From the NCBI RefSeq assembly GCF_000518645.1, contig NZ_KI912467.1:23960-87959 (forward strand): a DNA stretch of 64,000 nucleotides. The letters run 5' to 3'. The stretch is from Curvibacter gracilis ATCC BAA-807. Its GTDB lineage: Bacteria; Pseudomonadota; Gammaproteobacteria; Burkholderiales; Burkholderiaceae_C. Below the pieces are notes generated by a model. The model had not been told where the DNA came from, did not search any database, and saw only the letters and a program-made list of their open reading frames with translations. Shown here piece after piece: positions 26,843 to 35,700 of this stretch; position 1 is the stretch's first letter; the number at the start of each line of letters is the position of its first letter. The position numbers and the translations under genes were made by a program.

Positions 26843-26869
26843 CCGGCGGCCCCGATCGGGGGCCGCCGG
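26843..26869 (+). promoter_or_regulatory. Strong GC hairpin in leader of IPTL-CTERM gene
   Basis: CCGGCGGCCCC (26843-26853) pairs perfectly with GGGGCCGCCGG (26859-26869), loop 5 nt. It lies 58 bp before the GTG start and has no T-run, so an mRNA-stabilising or regulatory leader structure is more likely than termination. Confidence 0.45.
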
Positions 26870-26927
26870 TTGGCGTCGTCTCCCGAGACAGACACTTCGA
26901 ATCACACACTCATCGGGAGAACAACGA

Positions 26928-27512
26928 GTGACAAAGACGCTCTGGATGGCCTTGCTGGCCCTGCTGTTCACAAGTACCAGTTGGGCCGCGGCGACTTACA
27001 GCATCACCGCCAACCCTTACACCTCGGTCGGGGGGGCCGCCCCCAGGTTGTACGCCACCACCGACAACGCGAGTGGCTCCTTCACGATGGCCACGCAACT
27101 GACTGGCGGCCTCATCAACTCGAATGTGAATGCCTCGGTCACGGCGTTCTCGTTTGACGACGGAAAGGGCAATGTGATCACCCAGGCCAATGCCACCGCC
27201 AGGAGCTTCCAGGTGAGCACCGATCCAGGAGGCACCATCACGGCCTTCGATATCACCGTCAGCCTGACGGGCCCTCCCGCACGCAGCATCCGCCTCTACA
27301 CGGGCGACGGTGGCGGGGTACAAGTGTCCAACGGAGGCCAATCCGCCACACGGACGGGAAACCCCGGCAGTTTCACCCTCACGATCACGGCGGACCCAGT
27401 GGTGACCAACACCTCGGTGCCCACACTCTCCGAGTGGGCCTTGATCACCCTGGCAGGCCTGATGCTGGCGGGCGTGGCTCTGAATCAACGCCGTCAACGT
27501 CGCACTTTCTGA
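26928..27512 (+). CDS. Exported protein with IPTL-CTERM sorting signal
   Basis: 194 aa, GTG start at 26928 with GGGAGA nine bases upstream. Signal peptide MTKTLWMALLALLFTSTSWAA, then a beta-rich Ser/Thr/Gly body of about 140 residues without cysteine. The C-terminal tripartite signal is VPTLSEWA, a hydrophobic helix (LITLAGLMLAGVAL) and a basic tail (NQRRQRRTF). IPTL-CTERM tails are processed by an exosortase-like enzyme and mark surface or extracellular-matrix proteins. No sortase or exopolysaccharide gene is adjacent. The function of the body is unknown. Confidence 0.85.
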   Translation: MTKTLWMALLALLFTSTSWAAATYSITANPYTSVGGAAPRLYATTDNASGSFTMATQLTGGLINSNVNASVTAFSFDDGKGNVITQANATARSFQVSTDPGGTITAFDITVSLTGPPARSIRLYTGDGGGVQVSNGGQSATRTGNPGSFTLTITADPVVTNTSVPTLSEWALITLAGLMLAGVALNQRRQRRTF

Positions 27513-27516
27513 GCGA

Positions 27517-27554
27517 AAAGCCCCCGGCCCCTGCCTGCGTCGGCAGGGACTTTT
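27517..27554. terminator. Bidirectional terminator
   Basis: CCCTGCC (27529-27535) pairs with GGCAGGG (27542-27548), loop 6. ACTTTTC follows on plus and an A-run (27517-27520) lies on the other side, so it can serve both the IPTL-CTERM gene and the convergent iclR gene. Confidence 0.6.
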
Positions 27555-27576
27555 CTGAACGACCCCTCGCAAGGAC

Positions 27577-28383
27577 TCACCCCGCCGTCACCGCCCCCAG
27601 GCTCAGGCTGATGGCACGGGCCTCGCGCAGCACCAGCGGCGCAATCGGGCCGTTCAGGCCGGGGTCGAAACCCCCGGTGGCACCGAGCGCCGTCAAAACC
27701 GCCACCACCCGGCCGCTGTAGTCGGTGATGGGTGCGGCCACCGCGCTGATGCCGGGCAGCAATGAATCGCGGGCAATGGCACAGCCCTGGGCCCGCACCT
27801 GATCGCGCAACTGCTCCAACGTCTGCACGCCCAGGCGGGCCCGCTGCTCAGGGCTGGCCTGGGCCAACTCGCCCTGCAGGCGGCGCCACTGTGCCGCGTC
27901 GTCCAGCGTGCTCAGAAACACCTGCCCGGTGGCCGACCACAGGGCCGGCAGCACCGAACCCGCGCGCACATTGATGGTGACGGGCAGCAGCGGCTCTTCG
28001 AAGCGCATGATGGTCGGGCCCAGATTGCCCATGATGGCCAGGAAGCAGGTCACACCCAATTCATCGCGCAGGCGGATCAGGGCAGGCTCGCTGCGCCGCA
28101 CCGGGTCGTTCTGGCGCATGGCGGCCAGGCCGATCTGGATCGCTTCGGGCCCCAGTCGGTAGTGCTGGGTGCTGCTGTCTTGCACCACCAGGTCTTCCTG
28201 GATCAGGCTGGCCAGGTAGCGGTGCACCTTGGCGGTGCTTTCATCCACGGCCGTGGCCACCGCCGTCAGGCTGGCCGTGCCCCCCAGGCGGGCCAGGGCC
28301 TTCAGGATGCCCATGCCCATTTCAGCCGACTGCACGCGTTGGCGTCGCTCGGGGGTGCGGGGTGGGCTCGGGTCTTCACTCAT
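27577..28383 (-). CDS. IclR-family transcriptional regulator
   Basis: 268 aa from the ATG at 28383. The N-terminal winged helix (MGILKALARLGGTASLTAVATAVDESTAKVHRYLASLIQEDLV) is followed by the IclR effector domain (PTIMRFEEPLLPVTINVRAGSVLPALWSATGQVFLS, and GISAVAAPITDYSGRVVAVLTALG). It is divergent from a Bug binding protein, a very common pairing in Burkholderiales for aromatic or carboxylic acid catabolism. The 168-bp spacer contains copy B of the shared motif. The effector is unknown. Confidence 0.9.
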   Translation of the reverse strand: MSEDPSPPRTPERRQRVQSAEMGMGILKALARLGGTASLTAVATAVDESTAKVHRYLASLIQEDLVVQDSSTQHYRLGPEAIQIGLAAMRQNDPVRRSEPALIRLRDELGVTCFLAIMGNLGPTIMRFEEPLLPVTINVRAGSVLPALWSATGQVFLSTLDDAAQWRRLQGELAQASPEQRARLGVQTLEQLRDQVRAQGCAIARDSLLPGISAVAAPITDYSGRVVAVLTALGATGGFDPGLNGPIAPLVLREARAISLSLGAVTAG

Positions 28384-28479
28384 CAATGGGTTCCTGTGTG
28401 TGGCGGGCAACACGCCATTATGGGCAGGCACGGCCCCGGGCCTGAAACCTCCAGCCCCCTGGTGAAAGCCCTAGCAGCA

Positions 28480-28509
28480 AATTACGCATTGCGAAGTAAT
28501 CTTACGCAA
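28480..28509. promoter_or_regulatory. Shared operator motif, copy B (iclR/Bug promoter)
   Basis: AATTACGCATTGCG, 8 variable bases, TTACGCAA: the same blocks and spacing as copy A at 24331-24360. It is 97 bp from the iclR start and 42 bp from the Bug start, the expected place for an IclR operator. Confidence 0.7.
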
Positions 28510-28550
28510 CAACCATTCATCACCCCGTACCCACCTCCCGGAGTCTCCAC

Positions 28551-29531
28551 TTGAAAAAATTTGTCCGCGCCTGCCTGCTGGCCCTGCCTGTACTGCTGGG
28601 CCTCCAGGCCGCGCCCACCCTGGCCCAGGCCAACTACCCGAACAAGCCCGTGCGCTGGATCGTGCCCTACCCCGCAGGGGGCGGCTCTGACTTTCTGGCC
28701 CGCACCATCAGCCAGGCCTGGGCGACCAGCAGTGGCCAGACCGTGGTGATCGACAACAAGCCCGGCGGCAACACCGCCATCGGCGCGGTCGAAACCGTGC
28801 GCTCGGCGCCCGATGGCTACACCATCCTGTCGGCCGACAACGGCACCATGGTGTTCAACCCGGCGCTGTACTCCAAGCTGTCGTACGACCCGGTCAAGGA
28901 CCTGGCCCCGGTGACGCTGATGGGGCGCTTTCCGATGATCCTGGTGGTGGGCCCGGGCTCTGACGCCAAGGACGCCAAAGACTTCATCGCCAAGGCCAAG
29001 GCCCGCCCCGGCAGCATCAACTACGGCTCGGCCGGTGCCGGCAGCCCGCACCACCTGGCCATGGAAATGCTCAAGGTCGAGGCCAAGCTGCACCTGGTGC
29101 ACATCCCCTACCGCGGTGCCGCCCCGGCCCTGGCCGACCTGGTGGGCGGGCAGATCCCGGCCATGATGGTCGACATGGCCGCTGGCGCCGGCTTCATCAA
29201 GGCCGGCAAGGTGCGCCCGCTGGCCGTGGCCAACCCGACCCGCCTGGCACAGTTGCCCGATGTGCCCACCTTTGCCGAGATCGGCCTGAAGAACGTCGAA
29301 GCGGCCGCCCTGGTGGGCCTGGTGGCGCCGGCCGGCACCCCGCCCGAGGTGGTGAACTCGCTGCAAAAGCAGATCGCGGCAGCCATCGCCCAACCCGCAG
29401 TCAAACAGCGCCTGATCGATTTCGGTGTCGAGCCGGTGGGCAACACGCCGCGCGAATACACTGAGTTGCTGCGCAAGGAAACCGTGCGCTGGCACCGCAT
29501 CATCAAGGATCAGGGCATCTCGCTCGACTGA
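28551..29531 (+). CDS. Bug/TctC-type substrate-binding protein
   Basis: 326 aa, TTG start at 28551 with GGAG seven bases upstream. The signal peptide MKKFVRACLLALPVLLGL ends near TLAQA. Family motifs: VPYPAGGGSDFLARTISQ (about 38-55), VIDNKPGGNTAIGA (about 65-78), HIPYRGAAPALADLVGGQI, GLVAPAGTP. It binds a small, probably carboxylate, ligand in the periplasm. Divergence from iclR and a shared operator with the P450 suggest it helps sense or take up the P450 pathway substrate (inference). It ends at a clear terminator. Confidence 0.9.
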   Translation: MKKFVRACLLALPVLLGLQAAPTLAQANYPNKPVRWIVPYPAGGGSDFLARTISQAWATSSGQTVVIDNKPGGNTAIGAVETVRSAPDGYTILSADNGTMVFNPALYSKLSYDPVKDLAPVTLMGRFPMILVVGPGSDAKDAKDFIAKAKARPGSINYGSAGAGSPHHLAMEMLKVEAKLHLVHIPYRGAAPALADLVGGQIPAMMVDMAAGAGFIKAGKVRPLAVANPTRLAQLPDVPTFAEIGLKNVEAAALVGLVAPAGTPPEVVNSLQKQIAAAIAQPAVKQRLIDFGVEPVGNTPREYTELLRKETVRWHRIIKDQGISLD

Positions 29532-29635
29532 GCCTGCCGCCAAGCCCCTGCCGTGGCCGAGATCCCGGCACGGTGATTGCTTGACTGCAGCATGCTGTAG
29601 GCGGCTGGTGCGCGCCAGCTGCCACGATTCGCATC

Positions 29636-29669
29636 GGCCAGACCGTCTCCGGACGATCTGGTCGTTTTT
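29636..29669 (+). terminator. Intrinsic terminator of the Bug gene
   Basis: CCAGACCGTC (29638-29647) pairs with GACGATCTGG (29652-29661) with one C-A mismatch, loop TCCG, extended by two outer pairs, followed by a T-run at 29665-29669. It lies just before the chemoreceptor start. Confidence 0.75.
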
Positions 29670-29693
29670 CATTCCACTCCCAGACCCTGCACG

Positions 29694-31292
29694 ATGTTCA
29701 CCTCCCGCCTGTCGATCGCCAAAAAGCTGGCCTCCCTGCTCTGCCTCATCCTGGCGCTGTTTCTTTGCAGCGGCCTGTACGGCATCTTCAAGCTGCGCGC
29801 CATCACGCAGGAGATGAACACCATGTTCGACCAATCGCTGGCCATCGAGCGCATTGCCAGCGATTGGTACCGCAACTTCACCAACGCCGTGCAGCGCACC
29901 ACCGCCACGGTGAAAAGCAGCGACCCGGCCCTGGCCACCCTGTTCAGTGCCATCGCCATCGAAGGCAGCAAGCAGTCGAGCGTGCAGCAGCAACAGATCA
30001 AGGAGCGCCTGGTGGACGAAGGCGACAAGCAGCTGTTTGCCGAGATCGGCGAGCACCGCAAGGTCTTCCTGGCCGTGCGCGACGAGATCAACAAGCTCAA
30101 GGCCGCAGGCGACGCCGCCGGTGCCGAGCAGATGTTCAACGACAAGTACATGCCGGTGTCCACGGCCACCGACGGCAAGATCAAGGAGCTGTTGTCGCGG
30201 CAACGCCAGCGCCTGGACGAAGCGGGCGAACGCATCCGCTCGGCCAGCACCCAGGCCACCACCTTGCTCACGGTGCTGTGCGCCGGCTCGATCCTGCTGG
30301 CAGCACTGCTGGCCTGGCGCATCTCGCTGAGCATCACCCGCCCGCTGCAGGATGCCCGCGAGGTGGCCCACAAGATCGCCAACATGGATTTGTCCGGCAA
30401 CGTGATCCAGGTGCACAGCGGCGACGAGACCGGCGAGCTGCTGCAGGCCTTGTCGAGCATGCGCACCGCCCTGGAAACCACGCTGCTCGATGTGCGCCAG
30501 GTGGCCGACCACATGGCCACCGCCACGGGTGAGATTGCCTCGGGCAACGCCGACCTGAGCCACCGCACCGAAGACACGGCCACGCACCTCCAATCCACGG
30601 CCAGCGCGATGGAGCAGCTGAGTGCCACGGTGCACCAGTCGGCCGATGCGGCCAGCACCGCCAATCAGCTGGCCAGCACGGCGGCCTCGGTGGCCGCGCG
30701 CGGTGGTGAGGTGGTGTCCAGGGTGGTGACCACCATGGACGAGATCAACCAGAGCTCGCGCAAGATCAACGACATCATCGGTGTGATCGACGGCATTGCG
30801 TTCCAGACCAACATCCTGGCCTTGAATGCCGCCGTCGAGGCCGCCCGTGCCGGCGAGCAGGGTCGCGGCTTTGCCGTGGTGGCCGGCGAGGTGCGCAACC
30901 TGGCCCAGCGCAGCGCCCAGGCCGCGCGTGAGATCAAGGGCCTGATCGGCACCTCGGTCGAGAAGGTGAGCGACGGAACCCGGCTGGTGCAGGAAGCCGG
31001 CAGCACCATGCAGGACATCGTCAACAGCGTGCAGCGGGTGAGCGACATCATTGGCGAGATCACGGCCGCCTCGGTGGAGCAGTCCAACGGCATCCGCCAG
31101 GTCAGCACCTCGGTCACGCAGCTCGATCAGATGACCCAGCAGAACGCGGCGTTGGTGGAAGAGTCGGCCGCGGCGGCCCAGAGCCTGCGCGAGCAGGCCG
31201 CCCGCCTGGCCGACACGGTGGGCCGCTTCAAACTGCGCCAGGGTGCACCGGCCCTGGCCCAGGCAGGATCGCGCCAGGCCTTGCTGCGCTGA
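29694..31292 (+). CDS. Methyl-accepting chemotaxis protein
   Basis: 532 aa. TM1 about 10-31, four-helix-bundle type periplasmic sensor (about 35-185) with the [15 protein letters not shown] start typical of 4HB_MCP, TM2 about 192-212, HAMP about 213-265. The long cytoplasmic coiled coil has the invariant hairpin tip ([20 protein letters not shown] and [18 protein letters not shown]). It lacks a C-terminal NWETF-type CheR/CheB tether. It would signal to CheA/CheW encoded elsewhere. Ligand unknown. Confidence 0.95.
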   Translation: MFTSRLSIAKKLASLLCLILALFLCSGLYGIFKLRAITQEMNTMFDQSLAIERIASDWYRNFTNAVQRTTATVKSSDPALATLFSAIAIEGSKQSSVQQQQIKERLVDEGDKQLFAEIGEHRKVFLAVRDEINKLKAAGDAAGAEQMFNDKYMPVSTATDGKIKELLSRQRQRLDEAGERIRSASTQATTLLTVLCAGSILLAALLAWRISLSITRPLQDAREVAHKIANMDLSGNVIQVHSGDETGELLQALSSMRTALETTLLDVRQVADHMATATGEIASGNADLSHRTEDTATHLQSTASAMEQLSATVHQSADAASTANQLASTAASVAARGGEVVSRVVTTMDEINQSSRKINDIIGVIDGIAFQTNILALNAAVEAARAGEQGRGFAVVAGEVRNLAQRSAQAAREIKGLIGTSVEKVSDGTRLVQEAGSTMQDIVNSVQRVSDIIGEITAASVEQSNGIRQVSTSVTQLDQMTQQNAALVEESAAAAQSLREQAARLADTVGRFKLRQGAPALAQAGSRQALLR

Positions 31293-31307
31293 AACCCGGC
31301 GCCGGGC

Positions 31308-32633
31308 TCAGTCCGGTGTCGATGAGGGGGGAGCGGCGGGCGTGACGGGCGCTTTGTGCTGGCCGCGCAAGGCCTTGATGTCACCCAACTTGAGCCCCTC
31401 GGGCAGGCCTTGCAGAGCCGGCAGGCGCCATTTGCCCTGCCCCACCCGCTGCGAGCGGTAGATGCCCGTGTGCCCCGAGAACAGATAGGCCACCACGCAG
31501 GCCAGCAGGGCATGGACGCCGATGTCGGCGCCAAAGAGCTCCATGGCCATGAAGGTGCAGGCCAGCGGGGTGTTGGCCGCCCCGGCAAAGACCGCCACAA
31601 AGCCCAGCGCGGCCAGAAAGCCCAGGGGCAGTTGCAGCAGCGGCGCCAGCGCATTGCCCAGGGTGGCCCCGATGTAGAACAACGGCGTCACCTCACCGCC
31701 CTTGAAGCCGCTGCCCAGCGAGGCGATGGTGAACGCCATCTTGGCGGCAAAATCCCACGGGGCCAGCGGATGCTGGAACGACTCCACGATCACCGGGATG
31801 CCCAGGCCGGCATAGCGCCAGGCGTCCAAACCCCAAAGCGCTGCCGCCACCAGCAAGCCCCCCAGCAGCGGCCGCAGCGGCGCATAGGCGATGTGGCGCC
31901 GAAACAGGGCCGACAACGCATGCGTGCCATTGGCAAACAGCATGCCCACCAGGCCGAACAAGGCCCCCGCCAGCAGCACGGCCAGCACGCTCCAGGCCCC
32001 CAGGGCCGGGATCAGGCCGGCCGCGTAATGGGTGTGGTGCACGCCCCAGAGCATGGTGACCTGATCACCCACCACAGCGGCCAGCGCGCAGGCCAGCAGG
32101 GCATCGTGACGCAGACGGCCGATGGCCAGCACCTCGAGCGCGAACACGGCCCCGGCCAACGGGGTGCCGAAGACCGAGGCAAAGCCCGCACTGATGCCCG
32201 CCATCAGCAGGATGCGGCGCTCGGCGGCCTCCAGCTTCAGCAGGCGGGTGATCTGGTCGGCCAGCGAGCCGCCCATCTGCACCGCCGTGCCCTCACGCCC
32301 GACCGAGGCACCAAACAGGTGCGAAACGACAGTGCTCAAGAGGATCAGGGGCGCCATGCGCAAGGGCACCACCTGGCGCGGGTCGTGGATCTCATCGATC
32401 AGCAGGTTGTTGCCCGCCTCGACCGATTGGCCCACGCGCAGATAGACCCAGCCCACGGCAAAGCCGGCCAGGGGCAGGCCCCAGACGATCCAGCGGTGGG
32501 CCTCGCGCCACTGGGTGGCGGCCTCCAGCATGACCAGAAACAGGGCAGAGGCCGAACCCGCCAACAAGCCCACCACACACGCCAGCAAAAGCCAGCGCAG
32601 GGTGAGCGGGAAAAGTGCGAATTGCTCGTTCAT
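31308..32633 (-). CDS. ClC-family anion channel/antiporter, CLC-F-like
   Basis: 441 aa from the ATG at 32631-32633, about 10-12 TM helices. Signatures: GREGTAVQMGG (about 115-125) with the gating glutamate, and GSGFKGGEVTPLFYIG (about 310-325). Where chloride-type proteins carry GSGIP, this one has AGNNLLIDEI (about 71-80). A GNN sequence together with GREGT is what I recall for fluoride-exporting CLC-F antiporters, so fluoride is a reasonable substrate guess. No fluoride riboswitch is recognisable upstream. It is convergent with the chemoreceptor and divergent from a diguanylate cyclase. Confidence 0.85.
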   Translation of the reverse strand: MNEQFALFPLTLRWLLLACVVGLLAGSASALFLVMLEAATQWREAHRWIVWGLPLAGFAVGWVYLRVGQSVEAGNNLLIDEIHDPRQVVPLRMAPLILLSTVVSHLFGASVGREGTAVQMGGSLADQITRLLKLEAAERRILLMAGISAGFASVFGTPLAGAVFALEVLAIGRLRHDALLACALAAVVGDQVTMLWGVHHTHYAAGLIPALGAWSVLAVLLAGALFGLVGMLFANGTHALSALFRRHIAYAPLRPLLGGLLVAAALWGLDAWRYAGLGIPVIVESFQHPLAPWDFAAKMAFTIASLGSGFKGGEVTPLFYIGATLGNALAPLLQLPLGFLAALGFVAVFAGAANTPLACTFMAMELFGADIGVHALLACVVAYLFSGHTGIYRSQRVGQGKWRLPALQGLPEGLKLGDIKALRGQHKAPVTPAAPPSSTPD

Positions 32634-32769
32634 TTGGGGATTTGTGTGGGCGCGGAGAGGACGATCCAGACGCCGGAGCAGGCGCCGGGGAATCTTAACA
32701 AAGGGCCTGCGGAAGTCCGTCACACCCGGCGCCCCGGCTTCACGCAGAAGCCTCGCAGCACGGTGTAGG

Positions 32770-35700
32770 ATGCTCGTAACGTCTAATTACAAATTGCGAA
32801 GAGGCCGAGCCCTGAAAGCCCCTGCGACCTTGACCGCATCCGACAACCCCTCCGCCCAGGGTTCGACAGGCCCTGCCGTCGCGGCACGCCGCTGGCCCCG
32901 GCTGGGCATGACCTGGGGCGCCTTGCTGGTGCTGTTGCTGGCTTGCGTTCTGTACTGGGTGCAGTTGCTGCATGAACAGTCCGAACAACGGCTCAACGCC
33001 CAAGCCCAGACCCGCCTGCGCGCCGCGCAACTCTCGAGCGCCATGGCCACCCTGGTCGGCACCCAGGTGGCGGGGCTGGACTACCTGGCCCGCACCCTGG
33101 CCCAACTGGAAGGTGAGCCCGACCCAGGGCACGCCCGGCGCATGCAGGCCGTGCGCAGCGCCATGCAGAGCTTTCCAGAAGGCAGCCTGGTGCAGATCGC
33201 GGTCGCCGACGCCGCAGGCCAGGTGGTTTACTCCACCCAGACTCAAGGCGCGCCTCGCCCGGCGGTATCGATCGCCGACCGTGAGCATTTCCGCGTCCAC
33301 ACGCGGGGCGAGCCCCCTGCCCTGTTCATCAGCCACCCGGTGCTGGGGCGCATCTCGGGGCGCTGGACCTTGCAGTTCACCTTCCCGGTGCTGCGTCAGG
33401 GGCGGTTCAGCGGTGTGGTGGTGCTGTCCGTGCCCCCCAGCTACCTGTCTGCCAAGCTGCGTGAAGCCCTGACCGGTGGCAACGATGTGGCCCTGCTGGT
33501 GCATCAGGACGGCGCCTACCTGGCCCGCTCGCGCCAGGAAGAGCAAAGCATGAACCGCAGCGTGCCGGCCAGCCGCGAGTTCATGGCGCGACCGGAACGC
33601 CAACATGGCGAGTACCAGATCACCTCGGCGATTGACGGCATCGAACGTTTCTATGCCTGGCAGCGCTTGTCCGACTACCCCATGCTGGTGAGCGTGGGGC
33701 TGGACCGCGCCGCCGCCTTGGCCGGCGTGCAGCGCAACATCCGGGACAGCCTGCTGCGCAACGGCCTGTCCACCGCCTTGCTGCTGGCCAGTGCCGCCTG
33801 GATCGCGTGCTTGTTTGCCCGGGTTCAACGTGAGCAAGGCGCACTGCAGTTGCAACACCAGCGCTATGAGTTGGCCCTGGAAGGCGGGGCCCTGGGGGCC
33901 TGGGCGCTGGATGTGACGACCGGCACCTTGAGCCTGGACGCGCGGCTGAGCGCCACCCTGGGCCTGAAGCCCGGTGAGCTGGAGCCGACCCTGGACGGAC
34001 TGGCCCGCCGGGCCGATGCGCTCGACTGGGGCCGTTTCCGCACCGCGCTGGAGGCCCACCTGAGCGGCGCCAGCGAACGCTTCGAACAGGTGATTCGCAT
34101 GCAAAGCAGCGATGGCAGGGCCTGCTGGATCCAGTGGCGCGGCCGCTGCACCCGGCGCGATGCCGACGGGGCTGCTCTGGGCCTGCACGGCACGCTGCAA
34201 GACATCAGCACCCAGCGGGAAACCGAGGCCGCCCGCGACGAGCTGCAAAAGCGCCTGAGCAAGCTGATGGCCCAGGTACCCGGGGTGGTGTACCAGTACC
34301 GGCTGGATCCCCTGCAACGCGCCAGCATCCCGTATGCGAGCCCGGGCATCGAACGCCTGTTCGGTGTCGACGCGTCATCGGTTTTGCACGACGCCGCCCC
34401 CCTGGCACGGCGCATCCACCCGGCCGACCAGAAGACGATGGAACAGGCCATCGCCCAGTCCGCACGCGACCTGACCCCCTGGCACGGCGAGTACCGATTG
34501 CTGCTCGAGGGGGGCGGCATCCGCTGGCTGGCGGGCAGCGCCAACCCCGAGCGCGAAGCCGATGGCGGCACACTATGGCATGGCTACAGCCAGGATGTGA
34601 CGGATCGCCATGAGGTGCTGGAGGCCCTGCGCCAGAGCGAAGAGCGCCTGCGCCTGACGGTGGCTGCCGTGCGCGACGGGCTTTGGAGCTGGGACAGCGC
34701 CAAGAACCACATCCAGCTTGATGCCCGTTGCATGGAGATACTGGAGCACCCGGCCCAGGAAAGCCGGATCCGCTTCGATGTCTGGGCGGCCCATCTGCAC
34801 CCCGAGGAGCGCGAACGCGTGATCGAGCAGTTGCAACGCCACCTGGCGCTGGGTGAGGTCTTCGGGCTGGAGCTGCGCATGCGCACCCAGGGCGGCGACT
34901 GGCGCTGGGTGGAGTTGCGCGGCCGGGTGTCACAAAACGGCCAGCAGCCGGGCACCCAGGTGATCGGCACCTTGAGCGACATCAGCCAGCGCATGGCCGA
35001 GGCGCAATTGCGCCAAGCACTGCTCGACAATGCTGGCGCCATCTTGTTCATCGTCAACGCGGACGGCCACATCCAGTTGTGCAACCAGCGGGCGATCGAG
35101 ACCTTCTCGGAGGGGGGCCAGCCTCTGGTGGGCCGCGATATCCGCTTCATCCACCCCGACCAGGCCTCGTACGAAGCGTTCGGGCAGCAGTACCCGGCAG
35201 TGCGAGCGGGCCAGGAGGTGCAGCTGGACAGTCTGCTGCGCGTGGCCAGTGGCGCCCTGCGCTGGTTCTCGATCTGCGGCACCTTGCTGGACCCCGCCCA
35301 GGCGGATGGCGCGCTGATATGGACCTTGGTGGACACCACCGAACAGCGTCAGTCCGAGCAGGCCCTGGGCGCGGCACGTGTCCAGTTGCTGGAGGTGATC
35401 AGGCATTTCCCGGGCGGCGTGCTGGTACAGGCCGCCGACGGCACGGTGCTCACCGTGAACCCGACTCTGTGTGAGCTGGTCGGTGACGGCTGCACACCGG
35501 AAGAATTGATCGGGCTGTCGCGGGTGGAGGTGCGCCGACGCATCGGGCGCTGCATGCTGCGCAGCCGGCCGCTGCGCCAGTTCCTGGAGGGGCAGTTGGG
35601 TGGCCAGGAACTCGAGTTGCCCGACGGGCGCACGCTGAGCATCGAGCAGATCCGCCTGGGCGATGAGGGCACCGAACAAGGCCGGCTGTGGATTGTTCAA

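Noticed and set aside
31295-31306. Palindrome CCCGGCGCCGGG between the chemoreceptor and ClC genes
   Set aside because: No loop and no T-run; expected by chance at this GC content.
32634-32769. Fluoride riboswitch upstream of the ClC gene
   Set aside because: No crcB-motif core could be found on the minus strand.
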